In this document: positions 1 through 10,420 of the stretch, one piece after another
How positions within the stretch are numbered: position 1 is the first letter of the stretch
Layout: each line of letters begins with the position of its first letter
The notes under the pieces: model-generated
Told to the model about the DNA's origin: nothing
What the model saw: only the letters and a program-made list of their open reading frames with translations
The model's database searches: none
Program-made: the position numbers and the translations under genes
Assembly (NCBI GenBank): GCA_903772945.1
Contig: CAICTM010000123.1
Coordinates: 47,361 to 111,360 of the forward strand
Direction: 5' to 3'
DNA: 64,000 bases
From: Seminavis robusta
Taxonomy: Eukaryota > Bacillariophyta > Bacillariophyceae > Naviculales > Naviculaceae

Positions 1-1145
1 ATCCACTCTCTTGTGTGTTGTCGAGTAGCTAGCCTCGCTCCTGTTCCCTTTCAATGACTCGACGACGATAGGCTCCTCTGTTCAGGCTGTTGGTAGGGCT
101 GGAGTTAACAGAGCCTCCTCCTCCGTAGCGGTAGCCTCTCATCCTCTTGTTATCCGGAGCGGTCGATCGAAAAGGACTCGACAATGGTACTTCATCGGCC
201 GTCGGCAGTGCAGCAGAGAAAACAACAAATAGATATGATTTTTGTTTTCTGTGCTGAACTGAAGAAAACCAGCGACTTACCCTTGCTTTTCAAATTGCAC
301 CAACTTGGCCGTCATGAGCCGAGAACTGACTGCCTTCTGCGGTCCATAGGATTGAATGAGGGATGGCTTTCGCTTCTACACCGGAGACGACCGGCTTGAG
401 TGAGGCTTGGATAACAGAGGTGCGACGATTCGATTCGAATAATTAAAACAACTCACCTGTTGATGGCCGAGATCTGACTGCCTTCCCATGGTCCATAGAA
501 ATGAATGAAGGATGGCTTTCGCATCTACACCTCCAATATCACTCTTGATAATAGGCTTACCTCAAATCGATCGGTCGATTGGATAAAGCACTGTTGTCGG
601 CCAAGCTTGGATTTACCTCCTGTTTACCATACGAATTCAATGAGGGAGAGAAGTCGGTGCTGCGCCTTCAATAATGGACTTTCGGTGCGATCAGTTTATC
701 CTTAACCTTAGCAACTTCAACGGTTCTTTTATCCACAAATCGATCTATTTTTGTCGAACAAGAACCTGTTACTGGTACTTACCGTAAGGGCACGTTAAAT
801 AACGTTACATACAGGTTTGGTACTTACGGATTCACATGACCGTTGATTCTGCAACTGAAGTGCGGCTACTATAATTTACACAGTAAACGCCGGCAAATTG
901 ATTTCAGAGTGCAACTGAGGGGGTAACCAAAAGGTGCGTCGTCTCAGGAGACGTAATTCCACTCATCTACCGAAAGTTGGATCCTAGTACTACGTGTAGT
1001 AAAGAAGTATTCTCGAATGTTCAAAGCTCGAGTTCGCTTGCTTGAGCTCCATCTTACATTGTTGTTCTCTAAAAGTCATCTAATAGGATGTGAACGTGCA
1101 TCTAGCTCGGGGCTTGCCGCAACAGAATTTGGAATTGTTATGCTG
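1..1145. other. Intergenic DNA left of the transposon
   Basis: I see no supported gene here. The short open frames lack ATG-led coding character. The only clear structure is a diverged direct repeat (319-381 and 468-531). This is the genomic flank into which the element at 1146 inserted. Confidence 0.5.
319..531. repeat. Diverged direct repeat, about 63 bp, two copies
   Basis: Copy 1 (319-381) and copy 2 (468-531) share long runs, including CTGACTGCCTTC, GGTCCATAG and GGATGGCTTTCGC, with scattered substitutions. The copies start about 149 bp apart. No coding frame explains them. Confidence 0.6.
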
Positions 1146-1166
1146 GGGGGTGCCTCAAACCAACTC
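1146..1166 (+). repeat. Left terminal inverted repeat
   Basis: It starts GGGGGTGCCTC and is an exact reverse complement of 5216-5236. Weaker similarity to the right end continues to about 1196, including a shared ACTGTC block. Confidence 0.9.
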
Positions 1167-1352
1167 CACTTGGCTGACTGTTTCCTAAACTGTCCTAAGA
1201 TATCCACAACCAACTTTTTCAATGTTGTTTCTGTTACTAATGTTAGCCTATGCATTTCCCTATTCATTAATTCATTGCCCCCATCACCACTTGCTGCTGT
1301 TGTCATTGTTGTAGTTGCAGTTGCCCTAACCATCACTGTTGTTGTTGTTGTC

Positions 1353-2756
1353 TTAGCCAAAGAGGAAAGACATGAAGCCAAAATAGGAAGAAGAAGGAGG
1401 CTTCTTGGGAGTGGCAGCCCGCTTCTTGGGAGTAGAGGGCTTCTTGCCTCCATCCATGTCAACGTCATCATCACCATCACCACCGCTACCCTTCTTGGGG
1501 GTGGTACGCGGCTTCTTGGCACGGCCACCTCCACCACCAAAATTGTCAAAATCATGGTAGTCGTCGTCATCACATTCGTCCCACGATCCATCAATGCGGA
1601 GGCCACCACTTTTTCCACGGAACTGGCGAGGCTTGTCTTCCTTGAAGAACACAGTGACCACATAGGATGGAGCAACCGTGGCACCACTGCCAGAGGCAAT
1701 GTGATCAATCTCATAGAGGGATTGATGATCGCGAACTGGGCGTTCACGGAGGCCAAGCGCCCATGAATCAAGAGCCACAAGCTCACTCTTCCGCCCATCC
1801 GGCCAGGGGACAGTCACGTCCTCTTTCTCATAATCAACACCAGCAGCAGTGTCCATCCAGCACACATCATCAAGCTCGGTGGCAATGCGGACTGCCAAAT
1901 CCGTATTCTGGTCCTTCCAACGCTGCTTGCAAAGGGAGATACCCTTGCTGAGTTCCGGGGCAATGTCACATTCAACATTCACATGATTCGGATTGTCATA
2001 GGACGGCTGGATCTCCATCGTCCTGAGCACTGCACCAGGGGGCACACAGATCTGGATTCCCAGGACGTTGACCATCTTCACAACATCACCGCGGATCTTC
2101 ACCCCATCAAGGGTAAACATCTTGATTTTCATATCTGTGTTTGTCAGGTCTAAATTCAAACTCTCAAATGCACCGTAGAGATCCTCTAGGTTCTCTTCGG
2201 TCTTCGTCTTTCGCTGCTTCTTGGCTGACTTCTTCTTGGGTGGTTCCGGTTCTGGTTCCGGTTCCTCGGCGTCAGGTGGACCAGCAAATGGGATTTCCGG
2301 ATCAGGATTGGGCTCTGCTCCCTCGGGATCGTCTTCTCCAAGATCTCCTGGTTGCTGGGGGTTATTGGTGGCACAGCTACCGGCAAGGCCAGAGTCGGTC
2401 AAACCAGATTCACGCTGGAACGAGGAGGTGTAACCTGGACACGAAGTGTTAGTTATAGCTCATGATGAAAAGGATGAAAAGACAGGTAACTTACCGGCTG
2501 CACTAAGAAGCCAGTTCTTGAAACGGTTGACTTGTCGGTGGAAATTCGCGCGGACGAGCTTGGTATGGTCGTTATCGGGGCCAGGATGGTCACCAGCGAT
2601 GGTCTGGACCAAAACTTCGTTCTCAGAAAGGAAGGTTTCCCAAGAGAAGTCTCCGTCGGAAGGAGAGATATCGAGTGCTTTGGCTGCCAAAGCTTGTTTT
2701 ATGAACCAACGAACCATGTTGGCCGCGTGAGGTCCATTTGGTTTGAACTTCGCCAT
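1353..2756 (-). CDS. Transposon accessory protein, two exons, unknown family
   Basis: Two exons join across a 60-bp intron: exon 1 is 2495-2756 and exon 2 is 1353-2434. The donor is GTAAGT just inside 2494 and the acceptor CAG is at 2435. Joining gives a continuous frame of about 447 residues. I start at the ATG at 2756, because the upstream open extension has no ATG. The N-terminal exon is a compact, probably helical segment of about 87 residues rich in Trp, Phe and Asn. An acidic Pro/Glu linker and a Lys-rich stretch (PKKKSAKKQRK) follow, then a globular middle of about 200 residues. The tail alternates acidic blocks with TPKK-type basic motifs and could act in nuclear localisation or DNA contact. 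In PIF/Harbinger elements the second gene usually encodes a Myb/SANT-like partner that helps the transposase; this position and orientation fit that role. I see no recognisable Myb motif, so the function is inferred from context only. Confidence 0.7.
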
Positions 2757-3110
2757 ATTGCTGATTTGTGAGCCCAAATGAGCGAGATCAAGTCCATCTT
2801 GGCTCCAAAGGTAACGACGCCAACGACGTCAACAACCACACACAATGCTGTAAGTAACAGCGCCGAGATTTTCGTGCAAAGGACCATGGTCGGCTATTTA
2901 CGGAGGCAAATTCGAATTGACTGCGAGCTGGAGAGTAGCTTTTTGAAGTGTGCGCGAGGAGATTGTGGCTGAATTGGCTCGGAGTTAGATCGCAGAAGAT
3001 CGCAGATTCGAACACTTAGATTGCACGTAGCTTCTACTAATTCCCTCTTACAACAAGACATTTCTGCCATTTTCCCCTTCCGAGTGCAAGCGTTTGTAAA
3101 CACCTTGACT

Positions 3111-3247
3111 CGCCTTTCACCGCCTTCAACCGCCTGCAACCGCGCCGGACCGACCTCAACCACTCTCTTTACCGCCTGGTTCACCGCCTGTTTACCACCT
3201 TCAACCGCCTTCCACCGCGCTCCACCGCCTGCAACCGCTCTCAACCG
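3111..3247. repeat. ACCGCC-rich short-period repeat inside the transposon
   Basis: The hexamer ACCGCC or close variants recur repeatedly, first at about 10-bp spacing and then irregularly. It sits in the non-coding stretch between the two divergent transposon genes (2757-3992). It could be a binding array for an element-encoded protein or simple low-complexity DNA; the sequence does not decide. Confidence 0.5.
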
Positions 3248-3936
3248 ATGGTTCTCGCGTGCTAGCGACCTTCAACGGCTCGTGCCACCTTTTGGCTTCT
3301 CATTTGGTGCATTTTGCTTCTTTTCCGGGTTTGCTTTAGCTAGCTTTTGCTTCTTTTTCTCGCTGATTCACATACTGTATTTGTTTCGTGGATCAACGTT
3401 CAAATAAATCTTTGAGAGACAAAAGAACAGCCTGTTGTCAAATTTGGAGGCCTAGGACGGCCTAGGACAATTTCAATTCTGACGCAGAGTCTGATGTAGA
3501 ATCTACCTTTAAATGGGCCTGACCGTCAACCAAAAATGGAATGTCACAGTTCCTTTGACACGTCAGTAGAATCGGCAACGTCAGTGTCAATGTCAGCGTC
3601 AAAAGCTTCTTTTTCTAATACTATTTACAATCAACTCGAACCAACTCGATCCATTCGGAAGATTTGGCGGTTGGAATCGTTCGTTGGGTGGATTGTGTAT
3701 TGGTTGGTTGCATGTGAATCTCGCTAAAACGCTCTCGCTTTAAGTCCAGCTGGATGTCGCTGAAAACGATGAAAATGTCCGACGAAGCCATTTCATGTAG
3801 AATCTGTACGAGGGGAATGGGAACTTATTCTCTTCTGTGGCGCTTGCTCTTTTCTTTTCCTCCATCTCATTATTTTCGTTCCTCGCTCATCCAACCACCA
3901 TGACCTTGCTCCGTTGCTAGCAGCCGCCGCAATCAT

Positions 3937-3992
3937 CCAACACCAACACCACCAACACCACCAACACCACCAACACCACCAACACCATCAAC
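3937..3992 (+). repeat. CACCAACAC tandem microsatellite before transposase start
   Basis: A 9-bp unit (CACCAACAC) repeats about five times and ends right before the transposase ATG. It lies in the probable 5' untranslated leader. One reading frame gives a His/Gln run, but that frame does not continue into the transposase. Confidence 0.7.
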
Positions 3993-4894
3993 ATGACGAC
4001 GCTCTTTGCGACCGAAGGAAGCTTCCTCTTGGCGGCCCAGCAAATCGTCAAGGCAAGAAAGAACCGGAACTTCAAATCTTACTTTGGTACCAGTCCAAAA
4101 GTGATGGCTGTGGCATGGAACATGTTTATTCATGGGTGCAAGGAGGCTCTCAAGTTCAAGCATCTCTTGTGGGCTTGTATGCACTTGAAGATCTACAGCA
4201 CAGAAACGGTGCTTGCTGGCATGGCAGGAGTGGTCGAAAACACCTTTCGAAAGTTTATTTGGATTGTGATTCCCTTGCTTTGTGGGTTGGTTCCTCGAGT
4301 GGTAAGTCGCTGGCTCATGCCCTGCAATTGCTCGCTCCTTTCTGCTGCTAACCTGTCTTGTTTCAGATGAAGTTGTCAGGTCGATTCCTCGCAGACAAAG
4401 GCCGGACGTGCAAGTTGACTGTGGACTGCACTGATTGCATGCTATTGGAACCTTCCCCTTTCTCCAAGAAGTGGTACTGCTTCAAGCACAAGTGTGCTGG
4501 TTATCGCTATGAGGTTGGCGTCTGCATCCAAACCGGCTACATTGTCTGGATCAATGGTCCTTTCAAATGTGGCACCTGGAATGACTTGAGCATCTTCCGT
4601 CGCAATCTGAAGCATCGGTTACTTCCTGGTGAGATGGTGGAGTGCGATGCTGGCTACCGGGGTGACCCAAAATGCCGCCACAAGCACGTCTTTCTCACCG
4701 ATCGTGATGCTCGTGCCAAGGCACGTGCCCGGGCCCGCCATGAGAATGTCAACAGCGAAATCAAGAAGTGGAAGTGCACGGCCACACCATGGCGGCACGA
4801 AAGGGCAAAGCACAAGCTGTGCTTTGGGGCGGTGGCCGTGCTTACCCAAATCGGGTTCCAGGTGCACGGCATTCCCCACCATGTCACTTACTAG
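3993..4894 (+). CDS. DDE transposase, PIF/Harbinger (DDE_Tnp_4) type
   Basis: Exon 1 (3993-4301) and exon 2 (4367-4894) join in phase 0 across a 65-bp intron with GTAAGT donor and TTTCAG acceptor, giving about 278 residues. The ATG at 3993 follows a CACCAACAC-rich leader. Exon 2 carries the DDE superfamily core. The first Asp is in VDCTD, followed by a GTWND motif like the PGSWND motif of this family. The second Asp is in ECDAGYRGD, and the catalytic Glu is in the ARHENVNSEIKKW helix. In this family the enzyme cuts and joins DNA at the element's inverted repeats. Exon 1 is a helical N-terminal part with no obvious HTH signature. All three acidic residues are present and the frame is intact, so the enzyme may be active. 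IS5-like domesticated homologues (HARBI1) are the main alternative, but the flanking inverted repeats argue for a mobile copy. Confidence 0.85.
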
Positions 4895-5215
4895 TTGGTG
4901 GCGACGGCGGCAGCAGGATCGAAGCCTGATAGAGACTTTTTGCTTTGTTCTGCTTGGTTTGAAGAGTTTTACTTCAGAGCAAAGAGTTTCTTTCAGGCTT
5001 CTTCTCTGCTGTTTACTCTACAATCTGTGGCAATGGGAATGGGAAATTTTAATCTAGAGTTAGCAGTTGCACCACCACCATCTTTTTGTTTTTCTCGTTT
5101 AGCTGCTATAGCAGCCTCAATAACTAGCTAGGCAACCACCTGGAACAAACCACCTCTCGAGCCACCAGGCGTCTTCCGGTAGTGGAAGACAGTAGAGGAC
5201 ATAATCAGTTATGCA

Positions 5216-5236
5216 GAGTTGGTTTGAGGCACCCCC
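5216..5236 (-). repeat. Right terminal inverted repeat
   Basis: Exact reverse complement of 1146-1166. The CTG at 5237-5239 matches the CTG before the left end. The 320 bp between the transposase stop and this repeat hold no gene. Confidence 0.9.
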
Positions 5237-5239
5237 CTG

Positions 5240-5726
5240 AGTGTCGGTCCATGGCGTGGGATGGCCCGCGCCGAACGTGGGGGCTACCGGGGGCTACCGA
5301 AACAGCCCAAGGGTCTTTGAGTCCCTGAATACTTTACTATGGTACCTGGTACCGTATGCCATACCATCACGGATGTGGAGGTGCAACCACGGACACTGCG
5401 TCTGCCCCCGGCCCAGTTTGAGTTGCAATCAAGGTCGTCGATCGGAGGACTGTACATGTACGGTGGCAGTCCTCGGTGAAAGTTTTGTAGAACTCGGTGC
5501 AACATGTTCTGATCTGCTGCTGCTGCTGAGGATATCGATAAATCGCTACTAGAAAAAGTAATACACAGAGTAGTCGATACATAAGCATCTAGCTAACAGC
5601 TACTCTCTGGGTATAGTACTGCGATGTCGGTCCACCAGACCCTTCTATAGGCCACCTGGTGCCACCATAGCATAGCTTTATTTTAAAAAGATGTTGTATC
5701 GTTACGGCATTGGAGTTCAGTAGTAA
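5240..5726. other. Intergenic, no feature seen
   Basis: There is no supported coding region. Short open frames occur on both strands without recognisable protein character. Confidence 0.4.
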
Positions 5727-7139
5727 CTACTGTCGCACCACCGACACGGTCACCTTCCACACTTTTCCCTTTTCCTTGTGCGTGACGCGCGCCAAATCTC
5801 GCAAGAGCACCCGCCGTGATTGTGCCATTTGATTCTTGTCGCGCAGTACAAAGACTCTTCGTTCCGAAATGACGGCATGCAATCCGACATTCCACAAATC
5901 GCCCAGTGCATCGATATCGGACGACTCTAGTGGCACAATCTCCAACAAGGTCGATAATACAGTGGTAGCTCGAGGAGCAGTACTGTCAAAATGTTCCTTC
6001 CACGCCAGACACTTTAGGCTAATATCCGGCACATCCCAAAAAGGTCCCGGCGATTGCCAACTTTTCTGTAAAAGTACGCATGTCGGTGGCGCCATGGCAT
6101 GCGCATCAATTTGGAATTGTCCCATTCCCATGGGAAACGTAGTGCCCCGCAGTCCCTGTACCAACCATACCGATCCTTGCGACGTCATGGTCCATCCCAC
6201 AATCAAGAGCGGATGACAGTGTCCCACATGTCGTTCACTGAAATTTCCGGCATGACGGGAAATGGATTGATAGTAATTGGGATCGAGTCCAAATGATGTC
6301 GAGACGACGGGACCGTGTTGTTGAATTTCCTTCTTCAACTCATCGACACTTGTCAATCGAAGATGTTGGTCGGTAGGAAACCCAGCAGCATCCCAAACAG
6401 CCGGAATGGATGTGGGCGACGCGGCCGTTTCGACAAAATTGGCGGGTACTTGGTACGTACAATCAATGGTTTGTCCGTGGACAATGGCACCGCGGTAATT
6501 GAGACAGGCATATGCCAAATGGTAGTGGAGTTCCGACGTGGAAACCGCTTGAAAGGGCGTATCGCGTTGGATTTGTTTCAAAAAGGGCCATTTGGCAAAA
6601 CAATTGAATTCAAAGGCACTGTTGTTGTTAGTATTCTTGGGACTGTTGCTGCCGCCTTCGGAAAAAGTGGATCGTCGCGTGTACAAGGGTGTCTTTTGCG
6701 GTGTCGATTGATAAGAAGGCATACTGGTTTGTTTTCGGTATCGACTGCCGGCATCTTGCGCGGCCATGGCATGACAGCATTCGACATAGAATGTCTGGAC
6801 ATTTTGAAACAAGAGCGTCACCCGTGGTTGTTCCTGAAGCGCATGTTTGTCGGGATGAAGACGAGCCTTGACGGCACGAAATGCCTTTTCACGAGCAATG
6901 GGAGCATCGAGTGCGGATGCATCCAAGTCGGGATTGCAGAGCAAGAGCAGATTGTAGAGCGAGGTGCGACTGGGAGGCGACTGCAACAAAATTTTGTCAA
7001 TCTGATACAAAATCTTTTCTCGTAATTGACGTTCCACAGAGGATGCTGAATGCAGAGAGGACCTCTTATGACTACTACCAAGAGTCGAAGAAGCCATGCG
7101 AGCTGCGACGGGAGCCGCAGAGGAAGTCAACACGGTCAT
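5727..7139 (-). CDS. J-domain protein with a degenerate cathepsin-like domain
   Basis: Single-exon frame of 470 residues starting at the ATG at 7139. Residues about 35-130 resemble a J domain: a helical segment with the HPD tripeptide at 95-97 (RLHPDKH). This is the signature by which J proteins stimulate Hsp70 ATPase. Residues about 265-347 resemble the C-terminal half of papain-family (C1) peptidases, cathepsin B in particular. They show a EIQQHGPV segment, then GHCHPLLIVGW, where His309 aligns with the catalytic His, then a VWLVQ strand. The catalytic Asn that normally follows is Gly329 here, and I find no QxxCGSCW motif around the only candidate Cys (180). So the peptidase-like part is probably inactive and may bind peptides or act as a scaffold. 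A low-complexity linker (about 135-175) joins the two parts. I do not know of a named family with this combination. The C-terminal 110 residues are unassigned. Confidence 0.75.
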   Translation of the reverse strand: MTVLTSSAAPVAARMASSTLGSSHKRSSLHSASSVERQLREKILYQIDKILLQSPPSRTSLYNLLLLCNPDLDASALDAPIAREKAFRAVKARLHPDKHALQEQPRVTLLFQNVQTFYVECCHAMAAQDAGSRYRKQTSMPSYQSTPQKTPLYTRRSTFSEGGSNSPKNTNNNSAFEFNCFAKWPFLKQIQRDTPFQAVSTSELHYHLAYACLNYRGAIVHGQTIDCTYQVPANFVETAASPTSIPAVWDAAGFPTDQHLRLTSVDELKKEIQQHGPVVSTSFGLDPNYYQSISRHAGNFSERHVGHCHPLLIVGWTMTSQGSVWLVQGLRGTTFPMGMGQFQIDAHAMAPPTCVLLQKSWQSPGPFWDVPDISLKCLAWKEHFDSTAPRATTVLSTLLEIVPLESSDIDALGDLWNVGLHAVISERRVFVLRDKNQMAQSRRVLLRDLARVTHKEKGKVWKVTVSVVRQ

Positions 7140-9769
7140 TCTGGATGCTGATTCACTCCCTTCTTGGGACTTGGCTTGGTCAATCTAATTCAATGGATGG
7201 ATCCGATTCGGTTCGAACGGAGGAAGAAGCTTCTAGTAGACTGCAAGCTATAGCACAAGAAGCAGACAGCCAAAGGATGACTTTGCTAGCTACAGCACAA
7301 CCCTTGCTTGCTTGACGACGATCCAGACGAAACAAATGAAAAAAGTGCCGATGCTGTATCCAATTTGGCGGCGTAGCCAAGGAAGCTGTTCAAAGGCCAG
7401 TCATTTCACGAAACTGGCGAAGATTTCTTACTTAACGGATCTAAGTACCCAAGATTTTGGCGCTGGCGCCACCAAAACTCGGCCTTTTCATTGGACAAAG
7501 GAAGTCGACATCCAGTCGAGCTTGTCATGATCACATTTATTTGCTCGGGTGTTGATCCTATCATACTGTACTGTACTAGTACATGTACCGGTACCGGTGG
7601 CTAGGTTAGCTAGTAGAGTGGAGTGACCATTGACCGACGAGTCTGAGTGGAGTCGAGTCGAGTCTAACTTGAAGAGCAGCTACTCCCAGCTAGTGTTGGC
7701 ACCCCTTCCACGCATTACTCCGAGCATGTGATATGGAATGGGCAGAGAGTGCTATCTATTGTCCAAGTGAAGTTATGCACAGCAAGGGATGGGAGTGGCC
7801 ACCCTGCTACACCAATGTCGGGGCCTCCTCCGACCTTGCTCCGGGTAGACCATTGGTATGGAATGGGCAAGGCAATAAGAGAGCGCTATCCACGGCTAAG
7901 TACCAGGTACAGATATTGCGTATCCCGCGATGTTCTTCATAGTGCTACCTGGCTGGACTGCTGGTTCCCAACACTACAATGAGCCCCCCCACCAAGGTGG
8001 GATGAGTAGGCATTGCGGAAGCACCCTGCTCGTGATCAGAGCTGTCTTCAGCTGCTGCTCAGAGCAAACGCGAAGATGCATATCACTGTCTGTCTGCAGT
8101 CCACGACGCAAAGAGCAAATGTGGAATCTACATCCAGGTTTTTTCAAGCCAGGGTAGTCTCCAGTAGTAGAGACTGGCCGCACACGGAGACTTGGCTGCT
8201 TTTCCCCCGACCCACAGGTTGCTTTGCTCAAGTTGCTCGCCGTCCGCCTGGCTTGGCAGGGCATGCCTGTACCGTGAACATCATCCAAAGATGCACCTGT
8301 TCCATGAACCCTGAACCAACTGGCTATTGTGTACCGGTGGCTGCCAGCCACAACGGTAATAACTAGCTAGCTAGCTAGCTAGCTTCCTGCAGCACGCATA
8401 CAACGGATCTTCTTTCACAGTTGCAGGTTCACACATACATGCTTCTACTTTCTACTGCTCGACATGGATGGCATGTCCCGATATAGTCCAAGGTCGCCAG
8501 AATAGAAGCAGCCAGGTCAACGCGAGACGTCGTAACCGGGGTGGATTGACGCACTTGGCTGCCTAGCTAGTAGGGGGTCTGCGTACCGGTACCGCACTCC
8601 ATGCAGTCAGGCAGATACTGACCTTTTTTGCTCTAATCAAACCTCCAAACCGGCCAAGCAAGAGCTCATGGTCACCAGCTCGCATCAGGTATTCAATCAA
8701 TCAGGACAGGTGAGAACTACCTGCCATGGTTCCTTTGAACCTGGACTAGATTAAAACTTGTGTGGGGAATTGTATGGGAAGCTATGGGATCCAAGCAAGA
8801 TGTTATGTTGCCTTCAAATCCGGTCAAGTCAAGTCGGGTCGAGATCAGTCGCAAGAAAAACCATGCTTGCAAGATGCCGCGACTGTGCTCCACTGCACCA
8901 TTCAAATAAATATTGTCTGGGAGCTTTCTGACTTTCTGAGGCCTTCTTGGGGTCATTTCCGTCTTCTCTCTGTGTGAATGAACTGTGTTCGAAATCGGCA
9001 TGATCAAGAAGTGTCTAAGTCCTTGCATCAAAGAAGGTGCTATCAATTAATATCTGGCACCCTCCTTAATCCAAATGGGTGACCCAGCCAGAACATAATG
9101 ATCGGCTACTAGTACTATTAATAGATCGCAATGGAGAACTCCCCAGCATTTATCACATAGCTCATCATCTCTAGATTTATGTTGTTTATTAATTTACTCC
9201 TGGTATACACTTGCTGAGAGTACTCCAAATCACTTGGATTAGTGTAAGGCCAATTTGAGTCCAGCTTCAACTGTCTTTTGCTGATCATGAACTCAACAAG
9301 TCCGTAAGCAGCTTGCTTCCTGGTATGATTGCTGTCGGATCGGCTTACATATATTCTTCCCCTTGGTTTGGTTTATACTGGTGAAATTGTACAGTCGCCG
9401 CACAGTGTTTGACTGGTAAACACAAACCATTTAACATCACTGGTTCACAGTTTGTTAAATAGAACACGTTTTGGTGTGGGTATCAGGAGTGTGCGAAATT
9501 GAGTACGATGGCGATGTGACTTCTTCCATTGAGGAGCTCATGCAGCCTGCTTGCCTGTTAGCTGCCTGTTTTAGGTGAAAGGAAAAAGATGCAAGACTCG
9601 TGGGGACTTGGAACTGGGAAGCAAAAGCGTGTGTTTGGATCGAGGAATACGAGGGCAGCCACACCAAGAAGTCGCCAAGGAAAGGTTGGCTGCCTGTGTT
9701 AGACACAATTTTCAGTTTCTAGAAGACTTGGGTTCACACACCACGACCACAGGCAAAACAACAACCAAC
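7140..9769. other. Gene-poor intergenic stretch
   Basis: No gene is supported in 2.6 kb. It holds ACCGGT palindromes (near 7587, 8334 and 8587), an AGCT microsatellite at about 8363-8384, and a short imperfect repeat of ATGGAATGGGCA (7733 and 7858). Open frames are short and lack coding character. Confidence 0.5.
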
Positions 9770-10420
9770 ATGTCCACCTCAACTAGTAGTACTAGCTCTA
9801 GCAGCAGCAGTAGCGATAGCAGCAACAGCTATGATCAATGGCAACAATGGGCACAGAAACAGCGCCAGACTCGCCGCCAAGAATCCGAAGATTTGATCTA
9901 CGGCGATGATGAAAACGACGAACAAGTCCGACAACACATGGAACTTCCCCACAAGAAGCGCGTCTCTCTGCTTGACGATGACGATGAAGACGACTGCTGT
10001 GATCAGCAAGTCGCTCCTTGGAAAATGCTTCCTCGATTGGTCGCCGCTCGCCAGTCTCTATTGGACGACGACAGCGACGACGAAGAAGACAACGAATTCC
10101 GCACCCGTCTTCCTGTCTCCGCCGATGCTCTCTTTTTGCCTCCGACTTCATTGCGACGCAGCAACGAACGCACTGGTCGACTGTTCGCCATGGCATCCAT
10201 GCGTTCTTTGAATACCACTGGCGACAACAGCAGCAGTAACAGCAGCGGCAACCTCGTCTCTCCCTCTCCTTCTCCCACTTCTCGACGAGCTCCTGTACTG
10301 CTCAAAGGCAAGATGGATGCTTCTCTTCCTCCCGCTCCACTTTCCATTGTCTCGGCCATGTCATCACTGCGACGATACAGCCACACACGCGATACCACAG
10401 GATCCGTGCCTCTTGTATGA
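9770..10420 (+). CDS. Ser-rich acidic low-complexity protein
   Basis: A frame of 216 residues starts at the ATG at 9770, preceded by CAACCAAC. The open frame extends upstream, but no ATG lies there. The N-terminus is a Ser/Thr run (residues about 2-25). Repeated acidic patches follow, each preceded by SLL, as in VSLLDDDDEDD and QSLLDDDSDDEED. The C-terminal half has Ser-rich and basic stretches (TSRRAP, SLRRYSHTRD). There is no recognised domain, signal peptide or membrane span, and it is predicted to be largely disordered. The regular SLL-acidic motifs look like casein-kinase-2-type acidic phosphorylation targets, which is inference only. The frame is clean and single-exon, which supports a real gene. 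Confidence 0.65.
   Translation: MSTSTSSTSSSSSSSDSSNSYDQWQQWAQKQRQTRRQESEDLIYGDDENDEQVRQHMELPHKKRVSLLDDDDEDDCCDQQVAPWKMLPRLVAARQSLLDDDSDDEEDNEFRTRLPVSADALFLPPTSLRRSNERTGRLFAMASMRSLNTTGDNSSSNSSGNLVSPSPSPTSRRAPVLLKGKMDASLPPAPLSIVSAMSSLRRYSHTRDTTGSVPLV

Larger units (their letters stand above)
1146..5236. mobile_element. Intact PIF/Harbinger-like DNA transposon
   Basis: The element is about 4.09 kb. Its left end (1146-1166) and right end (5216-5236) are perfect 21-bp inverted repeats beginning GGGGGTGCCTC. Similarity continues imperfectly inward for roughly 30 bp more. Both sides are flanked by CTG (1143-1145 and 5237-5239), consistent with a 3-bp target-site duplication. Because the ends are G/C runs, the exact boundary could shift by one base. 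Inside are a DDE transposase on plus and a divergently transcribed second gene on minus, the two-gene layout known for PIF/Harbinger elements. Both genes have intact splice sites and open frames, so the copy looks recent and possibly autonomous. CTG differs from the TWA duplication usual for PIF/Harbinger. Confidence 0.85.

Noticed and set aside
1017-1766. Plus-strand open frame of 249 codons
   Set aside because: It is antisense to the accessory gene exon and crosses the transposon end; the repetitive Val/Thr-rich text mirrors the acidic and Lys-rich minus-strand tail.
3937-3992. His/Gln-rich N-terminal extension of the transposase
   Set aside because: The His run is in a different frame from the transposase and only reflects the CACCAACAC repeat.
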